In this document: piece after piece, positions 35,067 through 43,694 of the stretch
Numbering within the stretch: position 1 is the stretch's first letter
How the letters are laid out: every line of letters begins with the position of its first letter
DNA from: Bacillus benzoevorans
GTDB taxonomy: Bacteria > Bacillota > Bacilli > Bacillales > Cytobacillaceae
Length of the DNA stretch: 64,000 bases
Direction of reading: 5' to 3'
Assembly (NCBI RefSeq): GCF_014207535.1
Contig: NZ_JACHGK010000006.1
Span: 62,001 to 126,000, forward strand
Notes under the pieces: generated by a model
Databases searched by the model: none
Told to the model about the DNA's origin: nothing
What the model saw: only the letters and a program-made list of their open reading frames with translations
Position numbers and translations under genes: made by a program

Positions 35067-35843
35067 TCAATATAAATCTGTGCGCCGATCTTGAAAAATA
35101 GGGATTGTACTCCTAACCTTATCTACTTCCTCCAAGTCGAGATCCGCATAAAAAATACCTTCCTTACTTTCTCCGCATAACAATTTTTCACCCCAGGGGG
35201 CAATAACCATGGAGTGGCCGTTAAATCGATTGTTTCGATCGGAGCCGGTACGGTTTACCGCAACGATGAAGCATTGGTTTTCAATGGCTCTCGCCTGCAG
35301 GAGGATCTGCCAATGGTCGACTCGATTCGCGGGCCACTGCGCAGGGATGAACAGAATTTTGGCTCCATTTAATACATGGGTTCGGACCCACTCAGGAAAA
35401 CGCAGATCATAGCAAATGATACCGCCGCAAATAATGCCGTCTAAGGAAAAAATATTGCCGGTTTGTCCGGGATTAATATAAAGATGTTCATCCATGAGCT
35501 GGAAAAGATGAGCTTTGTCGTATTGGGCTGTAATGGTTCCGCTTCTGTCGGCAACATACATCGTATTATAGAATTTGCCGTCCCTTTTTACGGCAGTGGA
35601 GCCGCCGATGATGTTAATCCTGTATTTTTTTGCCAGCCGCGAAAGCATTTCTGTTGTTTGTGTACCATCCCGATCGGCCAGCGTTTCGAGACTATCCAAG
35701 GCATAGCCAGTATTCCACATTTCCGGCAAAATGATCATGTCAGCCTTCGCTTCTGCCGCTTCGATGATGTATTGCTCGGCTCTGGCGAAGTTTTGTTCCG
35801 GATCCCCATAAAGAATATTCATTTGTACACATGCTGCTTTCAT
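35067..35843 (-). CDS. Carbon-nitrogen hydrolase, omega-amidase-like
   Basis: 258 residues. The Glu-Lys-Cys triad of nitrilase-family enzymes is visible: LPEMWNTGY, YDKAHLF and GGIICYDLRFPEW. Length and the DLRFPEW context fit the Nit2/MtnU group that hydrolyses omega-amides such as 2-oxoglutaramate. B. subtilis MtnU acts in methionine salvage, but no mtn gene is next to this one, so the assignment within the group is tentative. The ATG at 35843 follows AGGGG at good distance; the frame is open upstream without a start signal. Confidence 0.85.
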   Translation of the reverse strand: MKAACVQMNILYGDPEQNFARAEQYIIEAAEAKADMIILPEMWNTGYALDSLETLADRDGTQTTEMLSRLAKKYRINIIGGSTAVKRDGKFYNTMYVADRSGTITAQYDKAHLFQLMDEHLYINPGQTGNIFSLDGIICGGIICYDLRFPEWVRTHVLNGAKILFIPAQWPANRVDHWQILLQARAIENQCFIVAVNRTGSDRNNRFNGHSMVIAPWGEKLLCGESKEGIFYADLDLEEVDKVRSTIPIFQDRRTDLY

Positions 35844-35940
35844 TCTTTCAACCCCTATGCATACGTTTAGTTCAAGGTTAAAGAGTTCCAGAGAAAAGCG
35901 CAAGGGGGAAATCAGAATAGTGGGAAGAAGAGGGGCTGCT

Positions 35941-36300
35941 CCGTATACAAACATGTCTGCTTGTATACTGGAAGTGTGCTTGTTTATAAAATTGTATATA
36001 TGTATGCAGACTGTTTACATGTATACGAAATGTATACATGTAAACTTCAACCAATATTTCACTTTTTACTGAGGGGGTAAGCTATTTCCTTGGGACAAAA
36101 AAACATGAATAAATGTAATTCGTTTACAAGTTTATCTATTTGTAAACATGTCTGCATCTTAGCACACAAAACATATACAAATTTGTCTGCATGTATGCAA
36201 AGCTGTATGCATCGCGGTATGACGCCATGTATACGAATTTGTCTTTTATGTATACAAGATTATAGACTTTACCAATATGTTTGCAGTTTGTATACTTTTT
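35941..36300. repeat. Centromere-like repeat region upstream of the ParM-type gene
   Basis: About 350 bases densely packed with related short motifs. GTATAC occurs seven times (35943, 35963, 36021, 36032, 36229, 36250, 36290). A perfect 14-bp inverted repeat with a 5-base spacer occupies 36013-36045 (arms GTTTACATGTATAC and its complement). A second inverted repeat, GTTTACAA/TTGTAAAC, lies at 36122-36147. The block TGTCTGC(A/T)TGTAT(G/A)C recurs at 35955 and 36185, and TGTCTGCATC at 36150. Position upstream of an actin-type segregation operon matches parC/parN centromeres of plasmid type II systems. No gene is seen inside. Confidence 0.65.
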
Positions 36301-36330
36301 TACAGTTTTGTTGACTTTATATTTTAATTA

Positions 36331-36359
36331 TTGAAAAAAGTTTAAATATTCTGTAATCT
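36331..36359 (+). promoter_or_regulatory. Promoter of the actin-type segregation operon
   Basis: TTGAAA (36331-36336) and TAATCT (36354-36359) with 17-base spacing, between the repeat region and the ParM-like gene. Adaptor binding to the adjacent repeats could repress it, as in ParMRC operons. Confidence 0.55.
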
Positions 36360-36446
36360 ATTAAGTACATACTTGTCCTAAGATGAATGGAGGATTCCAT
36401 CAAATTTTGTCTTTGGTATAAATGAAAAGGAAAGGGTGTATTTAGT

Positions 36447-37634
36447 ATGAATATTACACGTATTGCTGCAGTTGATGTTGGAAATGACTCGATTAAGGCT
36501 ATTTTTGGCGAATTAGAGTATGAATTAAATATCCCTAATATTATGGCTAGAGATACAGAAGACCGTCCTGTTATTGGAATAGAAGAACTTGATGACAAGA
36601 ACCCGCTGGATGGGATTCATGTGCGGGTACACTCCCCTTCCCTAATGGATAATAACGCTATATACCGTGTCGGCCATTTGGCTACGAAAAATACAAATGC
36701 AACCGAACTTGACCCAGGCAGCAGTAAATCAGAGGAAGATCAAACATTGGTGATGCTCTTTACGACGCTCGCTTTAGATGCCGTACGTGATGAGAATAAG
36801 AAATACTTTAAGAGATCGGGAAATATCATTGATGCCAGCTATACGCTTGGCACAGGGCTTCCTCTCCGTGAAGTGAAGGAGGGCAAGGATGCAGAATATC
36901 GCGCAAGACTCCTAGGCGGCGTCCATCAGGTTGAGTTTTTAGTGACACCAAAATATCAGGGAATAAAAGTAAACCTTAAATTTGATGAGGTCAAGGTCTA
37001 CCCTGAGGGCTTTGCGGCATATATCAATTTAGTGATGGACAATCATTTGAATATCATTAATAAGGATTTGATCGATAAGAAAATTATTATTCAGGACATT
37101 GGCGGATTATCTACGGATATTGCCGTTATTAAAAATCGTAATGTTGATGATGATAAAGCACAAGGCTTTCATCTTGGCGTTTCGGAATCGCTGGAAATGA
37201 TCCGCGAGGAAATCCGCAAGAAGCACGGCGTTGAGCTCGACAGCCGCAGAGATGTAGTCGAGATTTTAACGAAAAAGCATGACCGTAATCATATTATGGT
37301 TAAGGGCAGCCGCACGAGTGTTCATGATATCACAGATCGGATCCTGCTCGAGCTTGCTAAGAAGCAGTACCGGCTGCTGCGCAATACATGGCAAAGGAAT
37401 TCCCAAACGGAAATCTGCTATTTTGTCGGCGGCGGTGCCAATGTTCTGAAGGATTATTTAAAGACGATTAATAATAATCTCGACGGCTACAATATTGACT
37501 TTTTCGAGGATGAAAAGGAAAGCATTTGGATGATGGCTAATGCTTACTATAAACTAATCAAGGATTATGTCCGGAAAGAGGAAAAACAGCGGAAACAAGA
37601 TGAGGTGAAAAAGCCTGCGAATGCAGCGAAATAA
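36447..37634 (+). CDS. ParM/StbA-family actin-like ATPase
   Basis: 395 residues. The actin-fold nucleotide motifs are visible: phosphate-1 DVGNDSIKA (10-18), phosphate-2 QDIGGLSTDIAV (216-227) and adenosine FVGGGANVL (326-334). ParM/StbA proteins form dynamic filaments that push plasmid copies apart. The C-terminus is lysine/glutamate rich. The gene is followed after 12 bases by a small DNA-binding protein and preceded by a centromere-like repeat block, i.e. the full parC-parM-parR order. The surroundings are ordinary chromosomal genes. Relatives on Bacillus chromosomes may have other jobs; function here is inferred. Confidence 0.85.
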   Translation: MNITRIAAVDVGNDSIKAIFGELEYELNIPNIMARDTEDRPVIGIEELDDKNPLDGIHVRVHSPSLMDNNAIYRVGHLATKNTNATELDPGSSKSEEDQTLVMLFTTLALDAVRDENKKYFKRSGNIIDASYTLGTGLPLREVKEGKDAEYRARLLGGVHQVEFLVTPKYQGIKVNLKFDEVKVYPEGFAAYINLVMDNHLNIINKDLIDKKIIIQDIGGLSTDIAVIKNRNVDDDKAQGFHLGVSESLEMIREEIRKKHGVELDSRRDVVEILTKKHDRNHIMVKGSRTSVHDITDRILLELAKKQYRLLRNTWQRNSQTEICYFVGGGANVLKDYLKTINNNLDGYNIDFFEDEKESIWMMANAYYKLIKDYVRKEEKQRKQDEVKKPANAAK

Positions 37635-37646
37635 TAAGGTGATTTT

Positions 37647-38261
37647 ATGACAAAGGTGCAAGTGACGAGAGGTCAGACGATTTCCTTCCGCATCCCTTCA
37701 GATACACCGGAACATTTGGTAAAACGGCTGCAAAGGCTGAAGGAAACGGAACGGAGAAATTTTTCAAGTAAAATAGCGGAATTCGTACTAGAAGGTGTCA
37801 GTCAGACAATCGCTCAGGAACGGGAAATGATTCGTATTCCCCTGCCGCATAAATTAACGAAGGCACAACGGGACTGGCTTAAATTTGAGCATTCAGAGGC
37901 ATTGATTGGCAGTATTCTATACCATTTAATTTCGGATCCTGTCCGTGCTGCTTCGTTTCTGACCTCTCTTAACAGCCCCTCGTTAAATCTTGACGAAGCG
38001 TTGTATCAAGGGGAGCCATCTTCCTTTGGCAATGGAGCGGTCGAAGCAGCCGTTTATCATGAAGAAGTTGAGGTGAGCGATGAACCGCTTGTCTACGATT
38101 TAAGTGATATGGATGATATCGATGATGATCTAAATGCATTAAGTCTGGAGAATACGAAAATAGAAGCGTCCATGGCTAAAGATGAGGATGATATTGCCGG
38201 GGAAATAGACCCGGATGACATTCTTGGGGATTTTCTTGCCGCGATGAATAAAAACTATTAG
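37647..38261 (+). CDS. Ribbon-helix-helix adaptor of the ParM-like system (ParR-like)
   Basis: 204 residues. The first 55 residues (VTRGQTISFRIPSDTPEHLVKRLQRLKET, then NFSSKIAEFVLEG) look like a ribbon-helix-helix DNA-binding domain: a short strand followed by two helices. The middle is helical; the C-terminal 70 residues are strongly acidic (YDLSDMDDIDDDL, KDEDDIAGEIDPDDILGDFL) and end in a hydrophobic-aromatic tip. ParR-type adaptors bind the centromere with an RHH domain and the ParM filament with the C-terminus. I did not recognise it by family, so the call depends on context and layout. It ends with two terminators. Confidence 0.7.
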   Translation: MTKVQVTRGQTISFRIPSDTPEHLVKRLQRLKETERRNFSSKIAEFVLEGVSQTIAQEREMIRIPLPHKLTKAQRDWLKFEHSEALIGSILYHLISDPVRAASFLTSLNSPSLNLDEALYQGEPSSFGNGAVEAAVYHEEVEVSDEPLVYDLSDMDDIDDDLNALSLENTKIEASMAKDEDDIAGEIDPDDILGDFLAAMNKNY

Positions 38262-38277
38262 CGCCCGCTAAAAACAA

Positions 38278-38327
38278 GAAGGAGCAGTCCGACAAATAAA
38301 ACATGTGGCGGCTGCTCCTTTTTAAGG
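38278..38327 (+). terminator. Terminator of the ParM-like operon
   Basis: AAGGAGCAG pairs with CTGCTCCTT around a 25-base loop, followed by TTT. Confidence 0.65.
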
Positions 38328-38341
38328 GTAAAATATGCAAT

Positions 38342-38376
38342 AAGGGTATGGGATCAAACCCCATACCCTTAAATTT
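38342..38376. terminator. gdhA terminator
   Basis: AAGGGTATGGG pairs with CCCATACCCTT around a short loop; with the flanking A/T runs it can act on both strands. Confidence 0.85.
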
Positions 38377-38379
38377 TGA

Positions 38380-39747
38380 TTAAACTAAACCTTGAGCGAT
38401 CATAGCGTCAGCTACTTTTAGGAATCCGGCAATGTTAGAACCTACAACAAGGTTTCCAGGGCAGCCGTATTCTTCAGAAGCTTGCTTGCTGTTTTTGTAG
38501 ATGTTAACCATGATTTGATGTAATTTAGCATCTACTTCTTCGAATGACCAAGAGATTCTTGCGCTGTTTTGCGCCATTTCTAATGCAGAAACAGCAACAC
38601 CGCCAGCATTAGCTGCTTTAGCAGGTCCGAAAAGAACGCCGTTTTCTAGGAATACATTGATGGCTTCTAATGTAGAAGGCATGTTAGCACCTTCACCAAC
38701 CGCTTTAACGCCGTTTGTTACTAAGATTTTAGCTGAAGATTCGTTGATTTCATTTTGTGTAGCACATGGTAATGCGATATCACAAGGAATTAACCAAATG
38801 TTTTCACAGCCTTCGAAGTAATCTGCTTCTGGGTGTTCATTTACATAATCGCTGATACGTTTTCTTTCTACTTCTTTAAGGCGTTTTACAGTATCAAGGT
38901 CAATACCGTTCTTATCATAGATATAACCGTTAGAATCACTGCAGGCTACTACTTTTGCGCCTAGTTCAGTTGCTTTTTGAATCGCATAAATCGCAACGTT
39001 ACCAGAACCGGAAACAACCACTGTTTTGCCTTCGAAAGAATCGCCATTGTCTTGCAGCATTTCTTGTACGAAGTAAACAGTACCATAACCAGTTGCCTCA
39101 GTACGTGCTAAGCTTCCGCCGTAGCCTACTGCTTTACCAGTTAATACGCCAGCGTGGAAAGCGTTTTGAAGTCTTTTATATTGTCCGAACATATAGCCGA
39201 TTTCTCTTCCGCCAACACCGATATCCCCTGCTGGAACGTCAGTATCAGGTCCGATATGTTTAGCAAGCTCAGTCATAAAGCTTTGGCAGAAACGCATAAC
39301 TTCACGGTCAGATTTTCCTTTTGGATCAAAATCAGATCCGCCTTTACCGCCGCCGATTGGCTGTCCAGTTAAAGAGTTTTTGAAGATTTGTTCAAAACCT
39401 AAGAATTTGATGATACTAGCATTTACAGATGGGTGGAAACGTAAGCCGCCTTTGTAAGGTCCGATGGCACTGTTGAATTCAAAACGGAATCCACGGTTAA
39501 CATGCACTCTACCTGCATCATCTGTCCATGGAACACGGAACATAAGTTGTCTTTCAGGCTCTACAATTCGCTCTAAAATGCCTTCTTCCATATATTGAGG
39601 GTGTTTGTCAAACACAGGAGTTAAAGATTCTAAAATTTCCTTAACCGCTTGGTGAAATTCTGGTTCGTTTGGATTACGTTTTTTTACTGTTTCATATACA
39701 CTTTTTACGTATTGTTCGCCTGCTGATTTTGTCTCTAATACTGACAT
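38380..39747 (-). CDS. gdhA: NADP-type glutamate dehydrogenase
   Basis: 455 residues, the size of hexameric biosynthetic glutamate dehydrogenases. Visible are FRVPWTDDAGRVHVNRGFRFEFNSAIGPYKGGLRFH-type substrate region in separate blocks, the catalytic-lysine stretch GGGKGGSDFDPKGKSD, and the nucleotide-binding SGSGNVAIYAI. It makes glutamate from 2-oxoglutarate and ammonium. The ATG at 39747 follows AAGGGA; an earlier M is not conserved. It is divergent from a GltC-like LysR regulator, which probably controls it. Model organism B. subtilis uses only catabolic NAD enzymes (RocG, GudB), so this is a different nitrogen strategy. Confidence 0.93.
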   Translation of the reverse strand: MSVLETKSAGEQYVKSVYETVKKRNPNEPEFHQAVKEILESLTPVFDKHPQYMEEGILERIVEPERQLMFRVPWTDDAGRVHVNRGFRFEFNSAIGPYKGGLRFHPSVNASIIKFLGFEQIFKNSLTGQPIGGGKGGSDFDPKGKSDREVMRFCQSFMTELAKHIGPDTDVPAGDIGVGGREIGYMFGQYKRLQNAFHAGVLTGKAVGYGGSLARTEATGYGTVYFVQEMLQDNGDSFEGKTVVVSGSGNVAIYAIQKATELGAKVVACSDSNGYIYDKNGIDLDTVKRLKEVERKRISDYVNEHPEADYFEGCENIWLIPCDIALPCATQNEINESSAKILVTNGVKAVGEGANMPSTLEAINVFLENGVLFGPAKAANAGGVAVSALEMAQNSARISWSFEEVDAKLHQIMVNIYKNSKQASEEYGCPGNLVVGSNIAGFLKVADAMIAQGLV

Positions 39748-39886
39748 TAAAATCAATCCCTTCATTCATATATTGGTGTTTTTTATAGTTTACTGAAAAA
39801 GTAAAAAGATTATTGTAAAAAAATATTGCCACTTATCTTCTTCTCGAACCAATTTTATTATTTATTACTATTCGAAACAATATATA

Positions 39887-39905
39887 ATATAGATGAGAAC
39901 TATAT
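39887..39905. promoter_or_regulatory. LysR-type binding site between gdhA and the GltC-like gene
   Basis: ATATAG and CTATAT flank seven bases, a perfect interrupted palindrome with the T-N11-A spacing of LysR-family sites. It lies 34 bases before the regulator's start in the divergent promoter region. Confidence 0.45.
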
Positions 39906-39938
39906 CAATTTGCGATGAATTATAAGAGGGTGCAAAAA

Positions 39939-40844
39939 TTGGAACTTAGACAAATACAATATTTTATTGAAGTAGCAAAACGGGAGCATATGACAGAGGC
40001 TGCCCTTCATTTGCACGTTGCGCAGTCTGCCGTCAGCCGCCAAATATATAATTTGGAACAGGAACTCGGGGTCAATCTATTTATCCGTGAGGGCCGGAAT
40101 GTTAAATTAACGCCGATTGGGAGAATGTTCCTCGCCCATATGGAACATGCAATGACGATATTTGATAATGCTCAGCGGGAAATTGAAGAGCATATGGACC
40201 CGGAGAAGGGGACGATTCGCGTTGGATTCCCGAGCAGTTTAGCAACCCGGACAATGCCTGCTGCCATTTCAGCCTTCCGCGAGCGCTATCCAAATGTTAA
40301 ATTTCATTTAAAGCAAGGTGCTTACTACTATTTAATTGATGCAGTTGCCAGGGGAGAAATCGATATGGCCCTCTTAGGTCCTGTACCAATGAAGGATAAG
40401 AGGGTCAAGGGCAGTATCTTTTTTACAGAAAACCACGTGGCCATGCTGCCTGTGAACCATCCGCTTGCCGGGGAAAAGGAGATTTCCCTTAATCAATTAA
40501 AGGATGATTCGTTTATCCTTTTCCCGGAAGGCTATATTCTCCGGGAGATAACGATGACGGCTTGTAAACAGCTGAATTTCGAGCCGCATGTAGATTTTGA
40601 AGGCGAAGATATTGATGCGATAAAGGGATTGGTTTCAGCCGGCCTTGGTGTCACAATCATCCCTGAGATTACAATCAATGAAACCCTGCCGCGGGGAACG
40701 GTCATTATCCCGCTCACAGAACCGGAGGTAACCCGTACTGTAGGCGTGATTATTCCGAGAGAGCGGCAGCTGCTGCCAACACAAAAGCTGTTCTATCTAT
40801 TTTTAATGGAGTTTTTCACAAGATATGATCGATTTTCCAAATAA
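39939..40844 (+). CDS. GltC-like LysR-family regulator
   Basis: 301 residues. An N-terminal winged helix (MELRQIQYFIEVAKREHMTEAAL..HVAQSAVSRQI) and a LysR effector domain. The sequence follows B. subtilis GltC closely over its length (for example GRNVKLTPIGR, DPEKGTIRVGFPSSLA, LLGPVPM, FILFPEGYILRE, EGEDIDAIKGLVSAGLGVT). GltC activates glutamate synthase (gltAB) according to the 2-oxoglutarate/glutamate balance. Here the divergent gene is gdhA rather than gltA. Start is TTG at 39939 after GAGGGTG; the upstream M lacks a ribosome site. Confidence 0.87.
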   Translation: MELRQIQYFIEVAKREHMTEAALHLHVAQSAVSRQIYNLEQELGVNLFIREGRNVKLTPIGRMFLAHMEHAMTIFDNAQREIEEHMDPEKGTIRVGFPSSLATRTMPAAISAFRERYPNVKFHLKQGAYYYLIDAVARGEIDMALLGPVPMKDKRVKGSIFFTENHVAMLPVNHPLAGEKEISLNQLKDDSFILFPEGYILREITMTACKQLNFEPHVDFEGEDIDAIKGLVSAGLGVTIIPEITINETLPRGTVIIPLTEPEVTRTVGVIIPRERQLLPTQKLFYLFLMEFFTRYDRFSK

Positions 40845-40848
40845 GTTC

Positions 40849-40884
40849 CGCAAAAACCCCAATAAGTGGATTTTTGCGGGCTGG
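40849..40884 (+). terminator. Terminator after the GltC-like gene
   Basis: CCGCAAAAA pairs with TTTTTGCGG across a 14-base loop. Confidence 0.65.
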
Positions 40885-41226
40885 GGAAAGGCTTAATTTG
40901 TATATGCTGTCCAGCATATTAGATCTATTTTCTTTAAAAGGCCGCATGGAATGCAAACCCTTTCAAAAAATTTGATGAATATCGTCACATTTTAGACAAA
41001 ATTGGATTACTTTTATTTCAAGATAATAGCGTTCACTTTTGTTAAACTTCCCCTTTTTCAAATAATATATAGCCTTTTATAGTTGAACGGATAACATCAT
41101 GAAGACGATATATTATTTTTAAATAGTAATGTTGTTATCAATAGTGAATAGAAAAGAGACTGCCCGATGAAGGGTCAGTCTCTTAATTGGCTGGTGTCCA
41201 CTGGGGGGGTACATTTGTCCATTTTT
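40885..41226. other. Intergenic region before pepT end
   Basis: About 340 bases of AT-rich sequence without a supported gene. Its end carries a G-run (GGGGGGG at about 41203) and the REP-like palindrome listed separately. Confidence 0.4.
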
Positions 41227-41239
41227 GGTGCCAGGCACC
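41227..41239. repeat. REP-like palindrome at the pepT 3' end
   Basis: GGTGCCAGGCACC is a perfect 6-1-6 inverted repeat just after the pepT stop. A related palindrome, GACAGGTGCCTGTC, lies at about 42858-42871. Such GGTGCC..GGCACC units are dispersed in many Bacillus genomes. Confidence 0.5.
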
Positions 41240-41242
41240 GAA

Positions 41243-42475
41243 TTAGGCTTTTTGTTCAAAGAGTTTAGCGATTTCGATAATGACGTTTGCTGCTTTGACC
41301 ATGTTGTCGACAGAGACGTATTCGAAGCGGCCGTGGTAGTTTTCGCCGCCGGTGAATATGTTTGGCGTCGGCAGACCCATGTAGGAGAGCTGCGAGCCGT
41401 CTGTACCGCCGCGGATTGGCCTGATGATGGGTTCAATCTTTAGGTTTTTCATCGCCTCATAGGCAATGTCGACGATATGCTTTACCGGCTTAATTTTTTC
41501 ACCCATATTGTAATACTGGTCCTTCATTTCCAATAGGACTCGTTCCTCACCGTATTTTTGCTGCAGGTCATAGATGAGTGCCTGTACGTTACCTTTTCTG
41601 TCTTCAAACTTTTGCCGCTCAAAGTCACGGATGATGTAGCTGAGAACCGTTTCTTCGACATTCCCGTTCAGCGCCAGCAGATGATAGAAGCCTTCATAGC
41701 CTTCCGTATATTCGGGTGCTTCTTTTTCCGGCAGCATGTTATGGAATTCCATGGCGATTTTCATGGAATTGACCATCTTATCCTTTGCCGTACCCGGATG
41801 GACATTCGTGCCTTTTATCGTGATTTTCGCTGCAGCTGCATTGAAGCTTTCGTATTCCAGCTCCCCAAGCGGCCCGCCGTCAACTGTATAGGCATAGGAG
41901 GCATGGAAGGCTTCCACATTAAACTTATGCGGTCCGCGCCCGATTTCCTCATCAGGGGTAAAACCGACACGGATTTTGCCGTGCTTGATTTCAGGATGTT
42001 GTACTAAGTAGTTCATCGCGGTCATAATTTCTGTTACGCCCGCTTTATCATCGGCCCCCAGTAAGGTGGTGCCGTCTGTTGTCACAAGGGTATGCCCCTT
42101 ATAATGGACTAATTCAGGAAAGCTTTCAGGCGCAAGGACAATCTTTAACCCCTCATTTAAGACAATTGCTCCTCCGTCATAGTTCTCGACTATTTGTGGA
42201 TTAACATTTTTCCCGGTAAAATCGGTCGCTGTATCGACATGGGCGAGAAAGCCGATGGTTGGTACGTCCTTTTCTGTGTTGGCCGGAAGGGTGGCCATCA
42301 CATAGCCGTTTTCATCAATCGTTACCTCCTCGAGACCGATTTGTTTCAGTTCATCCACGAGCAAATGCAGGAGTGTCCATTGCCCTGGTGTCGAAGGGCA
42401 GTCTTTACTTTCTTCATTCGACTGTGTGTCAATTTTTACATATGTAGTAAAGCGCTTCATGATTTCATCCTTCAT
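41243..42475 (-). CDS. pepT: Peptidase T (tripeptidase)
   Basis: 410 residues, zinc-dependent M20-family aminopeptidase that releases the N-terminal residue of tripeptides in the cytosol. Visible zinc-ligand regions: GFLAHVDTATDF, TTLLGADDKAGVTEIM, TPDEEIGRGPHKF, and TVDGGPLGELEYE. The start MKDEIMKRFTTYVKIDTQS matches the family; ATG at 42475 has AAAGGAG nine bases upstream. Monocistronic. Confidence 0.95.
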   Translation of the reverse strand: MKDEIMKRFTTYVKIDTQSNEESKDCPSTPGQWTLLHLLVDELKQIGLEEVTIDENGYVMATLPANTEKDVPTIGFLAHVDTATDFTGKNVNPQIVENYDGGAIVLNEGLKIVLAPESFPELVHYKGHTLVTTDGTTLLGADDKAGVTEIMTAMNYLVQHPEIKHGKIRVGFTPDEEIGRGPHKFNVEAFHASYAYTVDGGPLGELEYESFNAAAAKITIKGTNVHPGTAKDKMVNSMKIAMEFHNMLPEKEAPEYTEGYEGFYHLLALNGNVEETVLSYIIRDFERQKFEDRKGNVQALIYDLQQKYGEERVLLEMKDQYYNMGEKIKPVKHIVDIAYEAMKNLKIEPIIRPIRGGTDGSQLSYMGLPTPNIFTGGENYHGRFEYVSVDNMVKAANVIIEIAKLFEQKA

Positions 42476-42935
42476 CTGTTTCAACTCCTTTAAAGATCCT
42501 ATCTCCATCTTACCATTTTTATCCTAAAGATAAAAAACTGCCGCTTTATAAAATAGGGACGGACTTACATGTCCGCCCCTGCAAATAGTATGTCTCGATT
42601 TACCATTATATTTCTTATTCCTGCCGGCTTTTTTAATCAGCCGGCTAATTTTGCCGCCTGATGTCTGAGCCAATCTTTTCCTGCTGCTAAGCGTGCCGCC
42701 ATCATCGAGCAGACGAGACTTGTAATAAATGAATGGTGATGAATAATGAGGCCGCTTTCTGCCGCGGCTTCGGAAGGTGTTCACAACGGGAGTATTTGTT
42801 CTATAATAGGCTGTTCCTATTTATAATTTCCTCTTTCGATGTTAAAGTAGGACTGTAGGACAGGTGCCTGTCTTCTTCGTTCTGAAACGTAAGCCCTGTC
42901 CGGAAAATGAGCACTTAGCAAAGTTGGTGAATATA
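42476..42935. other. Intergenic region between pepT and the exporter genes
   Basis: 460 bases. A hairpin (GGGACGGAC with GTCCGCCCC, about 42565-42588) and the GACAGGTGCCTGTC palindrome (about 42858) are visible. A basic open frame on the minus strand at 42524-42784 has no ribosome site and is not called. Confidence 0.4.
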
Positions 42936-43694
42936 GTGAATCCAAAAAATAATTATACATATAAGGTGGTTCAAGTTTGTCTTCTAGCCGGAGAAATGAT
43001 GCTGAAAAGCGGGGCAGGAACGAGCCGTGTTGAGGATACGATGAAAAGGATTGCCGCTTCCTACGGTATTCTTGATGCGCATAGCTTTGTCATGCCCACC
43101 GGTATCATCTTTTCCATCGACGGCGAAATCCCGACTAAGCTTGTCCGTGTCGAAGAGCGGACGACAGATTTGCTGAAAATCACAACGGTTAACAGTATTT
43201 CCCGGAAAATGAGTGCCGGAGAATTGACGGTGGAGGAAGCACTTGATGCGTTAAGGGAAGTGGAGAAGTCAAGCTGGATGTATCCGGTATGGATTCAAAT
43301 TATTGCTGCAGCCTTAGTCAGCGGCTGTTTTTTGATTATGTTTAAAGGAAGTTTCGGAGATTTTATTCCGGCTATGATTGCCGGGGGTGCAGGGTTAGCC
43401 GTATACAACTATGTCCATAATCTGGTGAAGGTCCGGTTTTTTTCTGAGTTTACTGCTTCGTTTGTCATTGGGATCATCGCCATGTTAGCTGTCCGCTTCG
43501 GCATTGGAAGCGGGATGGATAAGATTATTATTGGCTCGGTTATGCCGCTCGTACCCGGTCTCTTGATTACCAATGCCGTCCGTGATTTAATTTCCGGTCA
43601 TTTAATATCCGGATTGTCGAAAGGGGCGGAAGCAACATTAACTTCGCTTTCCATTGGAACGGGAATTGCCATTGTTTTTATTTTTTTTCATTAG
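42936..43694 (+). CDS. Threonine/serine exporter-type protein, ThrE N-terminal half (DUF1212)
   Basis: 253 residues. A soluble N-terminal part (about 1-110; GEMMLKSGAGTSRVEDTMKRIAASYG, DAHSFVMPTGIIFSI) is followed by five membrane segments. In actinobacterial ThrE this half and the next are one protein; in Firmicutes and enterics (YjjP/YjjB) they are two genes, as here. Start is a GTG at 42936 with GGTGA close upstream; the frame is open earlier but without conservation. Export of small amino or organic acids is known for the family, the substrate here is not. A MITE-like repeat begins at its stop codon. Confidence 0.82.
   Translation: MNPKNNYTYKVVQVCLLAGEMMLKSGAGTSRVEDTMKRIAASYGILDAHSFVMPTGIIFSIDGEIPTKLVRVEERTTDLLKITTVNSISRKMSAGELTVEEALDALREVEKSSWMYPVWIQIIAAALVSGCFLIMFKGSFGDFIPAMIAGGAGLAVYNYVHNLVKVRFFSEFTASFVIGIIAMLAVRFGIGSGMDKIIIGSVMPLVPGLLITNAVRDLISGHLISGLSKGAEATLTSLSIGTGIAIVFIFFH

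Noticed and set aside
35857..36314. Open frames inside the centromere-like region
   Set aside because: Cysteine- and tyrosine-rich peptides produced by the GTATAC/TGTCTGC repeats; no ribosome sites.
41119..41443. Frames of 72-105 codons overlapping the pepT end
   Set aside because: Antisense or shifted frames over the conserved pepT coding sequence and the REP-like palindrome.
42524..42784. Basic 86-codon frame on the minus strand
   Set aside because: GTG start without a ribosome site, overlaps hairpins, and has no recognisable product.
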